Assembly: GCA_033283325.1 (NCBI GenBank)
Contig: JAWMQO010000002.1
Location: 372,001 to 436,000 of the forward strand
Direction: 5' to 3'
DNA: 64,000 nt
From: Mangrovimicrobium sp033283325
Lineage (GTDB): Bacteria; Pseudomonadota; Gammaproteobacteria; Pseudomonadales; Halieaceae
The position numbers were made by a program, and so were the translations under genes. Each line of letters starts with the position of its first letter. Positions within the stretch are counted from its first letter, which is position 1. This document shows positions 1 to 7,175 of the stretch, in pieces. The notes beneath the pieces were generated by a model. That model was not told where the DNA came from. It did not search any database and saw only the letters and a list, made by a program, of their open reading frames with translations.

Positions 1-1038
1 GTGGTGGATGTGCAGCAGGCGGTGGCTGCCCTCGTGTTCGGGCAGGGCGACCTCGGGGAAGTTCACCGAGGATGTCGTGGTGCCATTGTCCGAGTAGCGC
101 GCCAGCTTCTCCGCCACTTCCATGCCGATATTCTCCTGCGCTTCCACCGTGCTGCCGCCGATGTGGGGGGTCAGGAAGGTGTTCTCAAACTCGCGCAGGG
201 GGGAGGTGAATTCCTCGTCGTTGGAGCGCGGTTCCACCGGGAAGACGTCGATGGCGGCGCCGGCGATCTTCTTCGAGGCCAGGCCGGCGGCCAGGGCCTC
301 GATGTCCACCACGGTGCCGCGGGAGGCGTTGATCAGGATCCCGCCTTCGCGCATCTGCGCCAGTTCGTCGGCACCGATCATGTTGCGGGTGGAGGGGGTG
401 TCCGGCACATGCAGGCTGACCACGTCCGAGGAGGCCAGCAGGTGGCCGAGACTCGGCACCTGGCGGGCGTTGCCCAGGGGCAGCTTGTTGACCACGTCAT
501 AAAATTGCACCTGCATGCCGAGGCTCTCGGCGATGATGCCGAGCTGTACGCCGATATTGCCGTAACCGACGATGCCGAGCTTCTTGCCGCGGATCTCATA
601 GGAGCCCGTCGCGGTTTTCATCCACTGGCCGCGGTGGGCGGCGGCGTTTTTCTCCGCCACGCCGCGCAGCAGCAGGATCGCCTCGGCGATGACCAGTTCG
701 GCGACGCTGCGGGTGTTGGAGAAGGGCGCGTTGAACACCGCGATGCCCCGCGTAGTAGCCGCTTTCAGGTCCACCTGGTTGGTGCCGATGCAGAAGCAGC
801 CCACCGCGACGAGTTTCTTCGCCGCGGCGAACACTTCCTCGCTCAGCTGGGTGCGCGAGCGGATGCCGACGAAGTGGGCGTTGGCGATGGCCGCCTTCAG
901 TTCTTCGGTGGGCAGTGCCTTGTTGTGCATCTCTATGTTGGTGTACCCGGCGCGCTCGAGGGTCTCCACGGCGGAGGGGTGAACGCCCTCGAGGAGGAGG
1001 AACTTGATCTTTTCCTTGGGCAGCGACTGTCTGGCCAT
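1..1038 (-). CDS. serA: D-3-phosphoglycerate dehydrogenase, C-terminus cut by window edge
   Basis: SerA oxidises 3-phosphoglycerate to 3-phosphohydroxypyruvate, the first step of L-serine synthesis, in the cytoplasm. The 346 codons present run from an ATG (MARQSLPKEKIKFLLLEG) through the substrate-binding and Rossmann domains; GYGNIGVQLG is the NAD-binding loop and PHIGGSTVEAQ carries the catalytic His region. The reading frame leaves the window at the start of the ACT regulatory domain (RLLHIH), so about 60 residues are missing compared with the ~410-residue enterobacterial form. This is a window edge, not a broken gene. It is divergent from the D-2-hydroxyglutarate dehydrogenase homologue at 1391, a pairing known in Pseudomonas, where that enzyme removes the 2-hydroxyglutarate that SerA makes as a side reaction while regenerating NAD+. 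Identification is firm. Confidence 0.96.
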   Translation of the reverse strand, partial: MARQSLPKEKIKFLLLEGVHPSAVETLERAGYTNIEMHNKALPTEELKAAIANAHFVGIRSRTQLSEEVFAAAKKLVAVGCFCIGTNQVDLKAATTRGIAVFNAPFSNTRSVAELVIAEAILLLRGVAEKNAAAHRGQWMKTATGSYEIRGKKLGIVGYGNIGVQLGIIAESLGMQVQFYDVVNKLPLGNARQVPSLGHLLASSDVVSLHVPDTPSTRNMIGADELAQMREGGILINASRGTVVDIEALAAGLASKKIAGAAIDVFPVEPRSNDEEFTSPLREFENTFLTPHIGGSTVEAQENIGMEVAEKLARYSDNGTTTSSVNFPEVALPEHEGSHRLLHIHH

Positions 1039-1199
1039 TTGCGATACATCCTGTGTGTGGGGTCGACCCCGGGGCCCCTGAGAATAAGGGGGGGCGGGAA
1101 AAAAGGCGGCGTATGTTACCATATGCGGCCGCTGATTCGCTGACCTGTGAATATTGCACAGGTGGCTGGTGTGGTGGCGTGACATTCCCGGTCTGGGGC

Positions 1200-1342
1200 G
1201 CGAACGAGGCGGTGACTTCCCCTGGGGAACACGCCAAAAAACGCACATCCATGTGCAGGCTCGGTCGGCGACGTGCCCGACAAGAGGGGCAGGCTCTCCT
1301 GTCGCCTCACGGTTCCCCAGGGGAAGTCACCGCCTCGCTCGC
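1200..1342. repeat. Long inverted repeat between serA and the FAD oxidase
   Basis: Arms 1200-1230 and 1312-1342 are reverse complements with one mismatch in 31 bp; the inner 25 bp (1206-1230 with 1312-1336) are perfect. The 81-bp interior holds a smaller hairpin (GCACAT-cc-ATGTGC, 1243-1256). The right arm ends about 50 bp before the TTG start of the downstream gene, so the element lies in the divergent promoter region. No transposase is present. A related ACATCC(A/T)TGT hairpin occurs inside the palindrome at 23626-23714, which suggests a repeat family; this is inference. Confidence 0.8.
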
Positions 1343-1390
1343 TAAATCGTACCCGCGGCACTAACGAACTTTATCCTGGAGGAGCCTTTC

Positions 1391-2791
1391 TTGGCTGCTA
1401 TTGCACCTGCGTTGCGTGACGAGCTGGAAGCTATTGTCGGTAGTGATCGCGTTCTGACCGACGCTGATTCCCTGCAACATTACGGTCGTGACTGGACCCG
1501 GTTTTACGAGCCCTCGCCCTGCGTGGTGGTCCTTCCCGGCGCTATCGAGGAGGTTCAGGCGGTGGTGCGCCTCGCCGCAAGGGAGAACCTGGCCATCGTG
1601 CCCTCCGGTGGGCGCACTGGCCTCAGTGCCGGCGGCGTGGCGAAGAACGGCGAGCTGGTGCTGGCGCTGGATCGCCTGAACCGCATCGAGGATTACAACC
1701 CGGTGGATCGCACCGTGCGCTGTGGTGCGGGGGTGATCACCGAGCAGCTGCAGCACTATGCCGAGGAGCAGGGCCTGTTCTACCCCGTGGACTTCGCCTC
1801 CTCCGGTTCCAGCCAGATCGGCGGCAATATCTCCACCAACGCCGGCGGGATCAAGGTGATCCGCCACGGCATGACCCGGGACTGGGTGGCCGGGCTCAAG
1901 CTGGTCACCGGCACCGGTGAGCTGCTCGAACTCAACCGCGGGCTGGTGAAGAACAATACCGGCTACGACCTGCGCCACCTGGTGATCGGCGCCGAAGGCA
2001 CCCTGGGGATCGTGGTGGAGGCGACGATGCAGCTCGACCAGCCACCGCAGGACCTCGCGGTGATGGTGCTCGGCGCCCCGGATATGGGCGCGATCATGCA
2101 GGTATTGGCGGCGTTTCGCGCCGAAGTTACGCTATCTGCCTTCGAATTCTTCTCCGAGCCCGCCCTGCAGAAGGTGGTGGCGCACCAGGGCCTGCCGCGC
2201 CCCTTCGAGACGGTGGCCGAGTACTACGCCCTGCTGGAATTCGAGCAGGGCGACCCCGAGGCGATGGACCGGGCCATGGCGGCGTTCGAGCGCTGCGTAG
2301 AAGAGGGCTGGGTGCTGGACGGCACGGTCAGCCAGTCACTGTCACAGGCTCAGAACCTGTGGCGCCTGCGGGAGGACATTTCCGAGACGATCACGCCCTG
2401 GACGCCCTACAAGAACGACATTTCCACTGTGGTCTCCAAAGTGCCCGAGTTCCTCGATGAGGTGGAGCGGGTGGTCAACTCGGCTTACCCGGACTTCGAG
2501 ATCATCTGGTTCGGGCATATCGGCGATGGCAATGTGCACCTGAACATTCTCAAGCCCGAGGCCTTGGAGATCGATACTTTCCGGGAGCAGTGCGGGGAGG
2601 TTTCGAAGCTGGTGTTCGATATTGTGCAGCGCTTCGGGGGCTCGGTTTCTGCGGAGCATGGGGTGGGGCTGCTGAAGAAGGACTACCTGGAGTATTCCCG
2701 TTCGCCGCTTGAGATCGAGATCATGCGGCAGATCAAGAAGGCTTTTGATCCGCAGGGGATTATGAATCCCGGGAAGATTTTTGATTCCTGA
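1391..2791 (+). CDS. FAD-binding oxidase, probable D-2-hydroxyglutarate dehydrogenase
   Basis: A 466-residue flavoprotein of the GlcD/DLD family: N-terminal FAD-binding PCMH domain (VPSGGRTGLSAGG near residue 77, then GSSQIGGNISTNAGG) and C-terminal FAD-oxidase domain with the metal-site region HIGDGNVHLNI near residue 378 and SAEHGVG near 422. The family oxidises D-2-hydroxyacids and passes electrons onward through FAD. The start is TTG at 1391, supported by a good GGAGG ribosome site about 7 bases upstream and by family length. Its position divergent from serA matches Pseudomonas, where the homologue is D-2-hydroxyglutarate dehydrogenase coupled to serine synthesis; a D-lactate or glycolate oxidase role is the main alternative. 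Substrate assignment therefore rests on context. Confidence 0.85.
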   Translation: MAAIAPALRDELEAIVGSDRVLTDADSLQHYGRDWTRFYEPSPCVVVLPGAIEEVQAVVRLAARENLAIVPSGGRTGLSAGGVAKNGELVLALDRLNRIEDYNPVDRTVRCGAGVITEQLQHYAEEQGLFYPVDFASSGSSQIGGNISTNAGGIKVIRHGMTRDWVAGLKLVTGTGELLELNRGLVKNNTGYDLRHLVIGAEGTLGIVVEATMQLDQPPQDLAVMVLGAPDMGAIMQVLAAFRAEVTLSAFEFFSEPALQKVVAHQGLPRPFETVAEYYALLEFEQGDPEAMDRAMAAFERCVEEGWVLDGTVSQSLSQAQNLWRLREDISETITPWTPYKNDISTVVSKVPEFLDEVERVVNSAYPDFEIIWFGHIGDGNVHLNILKPEALEIDTFREQCGEVSKLVFDIVQRFGGSVSAEHGVGLLKKDYLEYSRSPLEIEIMRQIKKAFDPQGIMNPGKIFDS

Positions 2792-2817
2792 GTTTGGGCT
2801 TTGGTGCGGTAGAACCG

Positions 2818-3005
2818 CCGTATTGGCGCGCAAGCCCCACTGAACGACCGCAAACTCCGTCGTGCTCGCGGGCTGCTGCGCAACTCGACCATTTTTCGCG
2901 ATGCGAAAAATTGGGACTCGAACAGTGCTCGCAGAAAGCCCCCGCGAGCACGACTCCGTAAAAGCAGCGGTCTGATTGTTCAGTGGGGCTTGCGCGCCAA
3001 TACGG
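2818..3005. repeat. Structured repeat element, copy A (188 bp)
   Basis: Five nested helices can be drawn. P1, 2818-2845 with 2978-3005, is 28 bp and perfect. P2 is GACCGC 2846-2851 with GCGGTC 2967-2972. P3, 2859-2872 with 2941-2954, is 14 bp and perfect. P4 is CTGC 2873-2876 with GCAG 2931-2934. P5 is ATTTTTCGC 2891-2899 with GCGAAAAAT 2903-2911. The core between the P3 arms is nearly identical to that of copy B at 25606-25798, whereas P1 and P3 arms are unrelated in sequence yet complementary in both. It sits between two convergent genes and has no credible reading frame. The pattern fits a family of folded DNA or RNA elements; its function is unknown. Confidence 0.85.
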
Positions 3006-3087
3006 CTGACGCCACTGTTTTGGCGGATGTCACAATGCGCCCTACTCGCTAGATGGATTCGTGCTGCTGCGGTTGAATTCACCAGGA

Positions 3088-3144
3088 GCCTTGCAGCGGG
3101 AGCGGGGCCTGCAAAACATTCAGGCCCCGCTCCCGCTGCAAGGC
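3088..3144. repeat. Perfect 24-bp hairpin between convergent genes
   Basis: Arms 3088-3111 and 3121-3144 are perfect reverse complements around a 9-base loop (CAAAACATT). There is no T-tract on either side, so it is not a classical intrinsic terminator, but it ends 30 bp from the stop of srkA and follows the leftover of the convergent gap. The GC-rich arm (GCAGCGGGAGCGGGGCC) resembles the REP-type palindromes found in many gammaproteobacteria. It may act as a bidirectional transcript end or RNA stabiliser. Confidence 0.75.
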
Positions 3145-3173
3145 GGCGCCTGAACGCGGCCCCAGGCGACCAA

Positions 3174-4151
3174 CTAAAGCAAGCGCAATGGTTCTTCTTG
3201 CAAAGCCGCCATTTGCTCTCGCAACTCGAGAATATGCTCCGCCCAATACCGCTCCGTATTGAACCAGGTAAAAGCCCGCGGAAACGCAGGGTCCTCCCAA
3301 CGCCGCCCCAGCCACGCCGCATAGTTCACCAGCCGCAAAGTCCGCAGCGGCTCTATCCAGCGCAACTGCCGCGGCGCGAAATCGCAGAACTCCGAGTAGC
3401 CTTCAATCAGCTCGGCCAGTTGCATCTCCCGCTCATGGTTAGTGCCCGAGAGAAACATCCACAGGTCCTGGATGGCCGGTGCCGTTACACAGTCATCGAG
3501 GTCGACAAAGTGGGCCACATCGTCGCGCCAGAGGATATTGCCCACGTGGCAGTCGCCGTGAACCCGGATCTGGTCTTCATCCGAAGGCTGGTACTGGGCC
3601 TCGACAGCTGCCAGCAAGTCAGCCGTCAGGGTTTCGTAGGCCGGGATGAGCTCCCTGGGGATAAATTCCGCCAGCAGGAACTCCCGACTATCGGCCAGCA
3701 TGCGCCGGATGCTGATGGCGTGGCGGTGCTTGAAGTCAGCGGCGGCGCCGACAGCGTGAATGCGCCCCAGGGTCCGGCCGAGCACCAGCAGGTTGTCGTA
3801 GTTGTCCAGTTCCGGGGGATAGCCGCCGCGCCGCGGGAACACGGCGAAGTGAAAGCCGGCGTGTTCGTGCAGGGTGACGCCGGCCGCGTCAGCCAGCGGG
3901 GCGACTACCGAGATTTCCGCCGCCGCCAGTTCCAGGGTGAACGCGTGCTCCTCCAGGATCTGCTCCCGGGTCCAGCGTTCCGGGCGGTAGAACTTGGCGA
4001 TCAGCGGTTCGCCGTCCTCGATGCCGACCTGGTAGACGCGGTTTTCATAACTGTTCAGCGCCAGCAGGCGGGCGTCGCAGAGCCGGTGGGTGGTTTCCAC
4101 CGCGGCCATGACCAGCTCTGGCGTCAGCGCGTCGTAGGGGTGTTGGTTCAC
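3174..4151 (-). CDS. srkA: Stress-response serine/threonine protein kinase SrkA (YihE/RdoA)
   Basis: A 325-residue cytoplasmic kinase of the choline-kinase-like fold, close to the 328 residues of E. coli SrkA. The catalytic loop HGDCHVGN (near residue 198) and the metal-binding FVDLDD stretch that follows are both intact; the N-terminal lobe has the LNSYENRVYQVG segment typical of the family. In E. coli the protein counters stress-induced death and phosphorylates Ser/Thr. The gene reads leftward and ends in a TAG just beyond a 24-bp hairpin. ComF lies upstream in the same direction with a 15-bp gap, so the two may share a transcript. Confidence 0.93.
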   Translation of the reverse strand: MNQHPYDALTPELVMAAVETTHRLCDARLLALNSYENRVYQVGIEDGEPLIAKFYRPERWTREQILEEHAFTLELAAAEISVVAPLADAAGVTLHEHAGFHFAVFPRRGGYPPELDNYDNLLVLGRTLGRIHAVGAAADFKHRHAISIRRMLADSREFLLAEFIPRELIPAYETLTADLLAAVEAQYQPSDEDQIRVHGDCHVGNILWRDDVAHFVDLDDCVTAPAIQDLWMFLSGTNHEREMQLAELIEGYSEFCDFAPRQLRWIEPLRTLRLVNYAAWLGRRWEDPAFPRAFTWFNTERYWAEHILELREQMAALQEEPLRLL

Positions 4152-4166
4152 AGGCCCGTCTCATCC

Positions 4167-4874
4167 TCAATTTCCGGGTGCCGGCGTGCGTGCCAGACAC
4201 CATATTTCAACGTGCCGGGCGCCCGCCAGGCGCAGAGTTCGGGCGGCTTCACGGGCGGTCGCGCCGGTGGTGAGCACGTCATCCACCACCGCTATGCGGA
4301 GGTTGTCACAGGGCTGGCGGACAGTAAAGGCGCCGCGCAGGTTGCGCGCGCGGGCGCGGGCGTCCATGCCGGACTGGGCCGCGGTGGCCCGCTGCCGCAC
4401 GAGCAGGCGGTGCTCGACCCGGGTACCGGGCAGGCGCTGTGACAGCAGGCTCGCCAGGAGCTGGGCCTGGTTGTATCCGCGCTGCCACAGGCGCCGCCAG
4501 TGCAGTGGTATCGGGACCAGGGCATCAGGTAACGGTGGGTCGGGCTCCCGGCTGAGCCAGAGATCCGCCAGCAGCGGGCTGAGGTCGTCGCGGCCGTGGA
4601 ATTTCCACAGCTGGATGAGGTGGGCGAAGTACTCGCTGTATAGCCAGGGTGCACGGACCTGTTCAAAAGGTGGAGGAGTGCCCAGGCAGGCGCCGCAAAT
4701 GCCTGGCCGTGGGAGGGGGAGGGCGCAGCGCTGGCAGGCCAGCAGGTTTGCCGCGAGTTCACTGCGGCAGGACTCACACAGCGGCAGCGGATTGTCGGCG
4801 GGCCACTGGCAGAGAGTACAGGTGGCGGGGAAGAGCCCGTCGAGGATTACCCCCGTCGCCCTGTTAACCCACAT
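4167..4874 (-). CDS. ComF/GntX-family phosphoribosyltransferase-like protein
   Basis: A 235-residue protein with an N-terminal zinc-finger-like part (Cys pairs CTLC, CESC, CQRC, CGAC within the first ~65 residues) and a C-terminal PRTase fold with the PRPP-binding signature VVDDVLTTGATA near residue 195. ComF homologues are needed for DNA uptake in naturally competent bacteria, and GntX-type homologues are present in non-competent ones, so the role here is open. It is divergent from bioB, the same order seen in many gammaproteobacteria (comF next to the bio operon). The ATG at 4874 is followed by MWVNRATGVILDG, typical of the family start. Confidence 0.9.
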   Translation of the reverse strand: MWVNRATGVILDGLFPATCTLCQWPADNPLPLCESCRSELAANLLACQRCALPLPRPGICGACLGTPPPFEQVRAPWLYSEYFAHLIQLWKFHGRDDLSPLLADLWLSREPDPPLPDALVPIPLHWRRLWQRGYNQAQLLASLLSQRLPGTRVEHRLLVRQRATAAQSGMDARARARNLRGAFTVRQPCDNLRIAVVDDVLTTGATAREAARTLRLAGARHVEIWCLARTPAPGN

Positions 4875-4886
4875 GGGCTCTGCTGG

Positions 4887-4914
4887 TTGACAGCTTCGGG
4901 GTGCCCGGTATCAT
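4887..4914 (+). promoter_or_regulatory. Candidate sigma-70 promoter of the biotin operon
   Basis: TTGACA (4887-4892) and TATCAT (4909-4914) are separated by 16 bp, a six-of-six and a five-of-six match to consensus. The predicted start lies about 30 bases before the bioB ATG. No convincing BirA operator palindrome was recognised. Confidence 0.65.
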
Positions 4915-4950
4915 TGCCCTATTCCTTCCCAGCTTGCAAGCAGGTGTGCC

Positions 4951-5997
4951 ATGAACGACGCCACAGCCAGCCCTGTGCCGATGACGGACGACATTCGTCA
5001 CGACTGGAGCCGCAACGAAATCCAGGCGCTGTTCGCCCTGCCCTTCAACGACCTGCTGTTTCGCGCGCAAAGTATCCACCGGCGCTATTTTGACCCCAAC
5101 GAGGTGCAGGTCAGCACTTTGCTTTCCATCAAAACCGGCGCCTGTCCCGAGGACTGTGCCTACTGCCCCCAGAGCTCGCGCTACGACACGGGCCTGGAGG
5201 CGGAAAAGCTCATGCAGGTACAGGAAGTGCTGGAGCAGGCCCGGGCCGCCAGGGCCGCCGGCGCCAGCCGCTTCTGCATGGGGGCCGCCTGGCGCTCACC
5301 CAAGCCGCGGGAGATGCCCCACGTGGTCGCCATGGTCAAGGGCGTCCGGGCCCTCGGTCTGGAAACCTGTATGACCCTGGGCATGCTCAGCGAGGAGCAG
5401 GCGCGGGAGCTGGCGGAAGCCGGTCTCGACTACTACAACCACAACCTGGACACCTCCCCGGAGTACTACGGCGACATCATCACCACCCGCACCTACCAGG
5501 ATCGCCTCGACACCCTGTCCCATGTGCGCGACGCGGGGATGAAAATCTGCTCCGGCGGCATCGTCGGCATGGGCGAGGGGCAGGGTGACCGGGCCGGCCT
5601 GCTGCAACAACTGGCCAACCTGCCTGAACACCCCGAGAGCGTGCCCATCAATATGCTGGTGAAGGTCGAGGGCACACCACTCGACCAGCAGGAAGATCTC
5701 GACCCCTTCGAGTTCATTCGCACTATCGCCGTTGCGCGTATCGTGATGCCCGCCTCCCATGTCCGCCTCTCGGCCGGGCGGGAATCCATGAACGAGGAGA
5801 TGCACGCCCTGGCTTACTTCGCCGGCGCCAACTCGATCTTCTATGGCGAAAAGCTCCTCACCACAGCCAACCCGGAAGCTAACCGCGACATGGAGTTGTT
5901 CGCCCGGCTCGGCATTCGCCCGGAAGAGCGCGAGCTGGAAGCCCTGCCCGCCGACCCCAGTCCGCAGTTCTACGATGCGGCCGCCAGCCGCGCCTGA
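4951..5997 (+). CDS. bioB: Biotin synthase
   Basis: BioB is the radical-SAM enzyme that inserts sulfur into dethiobiotin, the last step of biotin synthesis. The 348-residue protein has the SAM-cluster motif C65-x3-C69-x2-C72 (ACPEDCAYCPQ), and later the ETCMTLG and YYNHNLDTSPEYY segments with the conserved residues that hold the second [2Fe-2S] cluster region. Length is normal. It is first in a tight operon: bioF starts 5 bp after its stop. ATG at 4951 follows a weak GCAGGTG ribosome site and a good sigma-70 promoter. Confidence 0.98.
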   Translation: MNDATASPVPMTDDIRHDWSRNEIQALFALPFNDLLFRAQSIHRRYFDPNEVQVSTLLSIKTGACPEDCAYCPQSSRYDTGLEAEKLMQVQEVLEQARAARAAGASRFCMGAAWRSPKPREMPHVVAMVKGVRALGLETCMTLGMLSEEQARELAEAGLDYYNHNLDTSPEYYGDIITTRTYQDRLDTLSHVRDAGMKICSGGIVGMGEGQGDRAGLLQQLANLPEHPESVPINMLVKVEGTPLDQQEDLDPFEFIRTIAVARIVMPASHVRLSAGRESMNEEMHALAYFAGANSIFYGEKLLTTANPEANRDMELFARLGIRPEERELEALPADPSPQFYDAAASRA

Positions 5998-6002
5998 GGC
6001 GT

Positions 6003-7175
6003 GTGGTGGATGGTTTTGCGGCGCGCATCAGCGCCTCGCTGCAGCAGCGTCGTGAGGCCGGGCTTTACCGCCAGCGCCTGACCCTGGCCTCGGCCCAGGG
6101 GCCGGTGGTGCGTCTGGAAGGGCGCGAATACCTCAACTTTTGCAGTAACGATTACCTGGGCCTCGCCGGACACCCGAAAGTGGTGGAGGGCCTGGTCGCG
6201 GGCGCTCGTCGATACGGTGCGGGCAGCGGCGCCTCCCACCTGGTCTGTGGCCATGCCGAACCCCACCACCAATTGGAAGAGGCCCTCGCGGAACTGACCG
6301 GGCGCCAGCGGGCGCTGTTGTTCTCTTCCGGCTACGCCGCCAACTGCGGCACCCTGACCGCACTGTTGAAACCGGGGGACCAGGTGTTCGAGGATCGCCT
6401 GAACCACGCCTCCCTGCTGGACGGCGGCCGCTTCAGCGGCGCCCGCTTCCGCCGCTTTGCCCACAATGATGTCGCCGATCTCGAACGCAGGATGGATGCC
6501 GCAGATGGCGCCAAACTCGTGGTGGTCGACGGAGTATTCAGCATGGACGGCGACAGCGCCCCGCTGGCGGAGCTGGCCGCGCTGTGCCAGCACCATTCCG
6601 CCTGGCTGATGGTCGACGACGCCCACGGCATCGGTGTACTGGGGCCTGAGGGGGCCGGCAGCTGTGCCGCAGCCGGGCTGGGCAGTGGCGAGGTGCCCAT
6701 ATTGATGGCCACTCTCGGCAAGGCCCTCGGCTCCGCCGGGGCTTTTGTGGCGGGAGACACGGACCTGATCGAGTTCCTGATCCAGGAAGCCCGCCAGTAT
6801 ATCTATACCACCGCGATTCCCCCGGCGGTGGCTGCAGCGACCCTCGCGGCACTCGATGTATTGCGTGAAGAAAGCTGGCGGCGTCAGCACCTCGATGCAT
6901 TGATACAGCGCTTTCGCGCCGGGGCCGAGGCCCTGGACCTGCCCCTGATGCCCTCCGCGACGGCGATCCAGCCCCTGCTGGTGGGTGAGGCCGAAGAGGC
7001 CAGCAGGCTCAGTGCCCGCCTGCGCGAGCGCGGCCTGCTGATCGGCGCCATCCGCCCACCCACGGTGCCCCAGGGCACGTCGCGCCTGCGTATTACCCTC
7101 AGTGCGGCGCATAGCAGTGCGCAGGTGGACCGGCTGCTGGAAGGCCTCGCCGCGGAGTGGGCCGCGGGCCAATGA
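6003..7175 (+). CDS. bioF: 8-amino-7-oxononanoate synthase
   Basis: A PLP-dependent alpha-oxoamine synthase that condenses pimeloyl-ACP with L-alanine. The 390-residue protein shows CSNDYLGLAGHP near the N-terminus, DDAHGIGVLG, and the PLP lysine K240 in LGKALGSAG. Two in-frame GTG codons stand at 6003 and 6006; the first lies 5 bp after the bioB stop, so translational coupling is likely and an ATG is absent. Its TGA overlaps the ATG of the next gene. Confidence 0.97.
   Translation: MVDGFAARISASLQQRREAGLYRQRLTLASAQGPVVRLEGREYLNFCSNDYLGLAGHPKVVEGLVAGARRYGAGSGASHLVCGHAEPHHQLEEALAELTGRQRALLFSSGYAANCGTLTALLKPGDQVFEDRLNHASLLDGGRFSGARFRRFAHNDVADLERRMDAADGAKLVVVDGVFSMDGDSAPLAELAALCQHHSAWLMVDDAHGIGVLGPEGAGSCAAAGLGSGEVPILMATLGKALGSAGAFVAGDTDLIEFLIQEARQYIYTTAIPPAVAAATLAALDVLREESWRRQHLDALIQRFRAGAEALDLPLMPSATAIQPLLVGEAEEASRLSARLRERGLLIGAIRPPTVPQGTSRLRITLSAAHSSAQVDRLLEGLAAEWAAGQ

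Noticed and set aside
2818..3005. Structured repeats as integron attC sites
   Set aside because: No GTTRRRY/RYYYAAC core pair, no integrase, and no cassette array; the conserved part is the centre rather than the ends.
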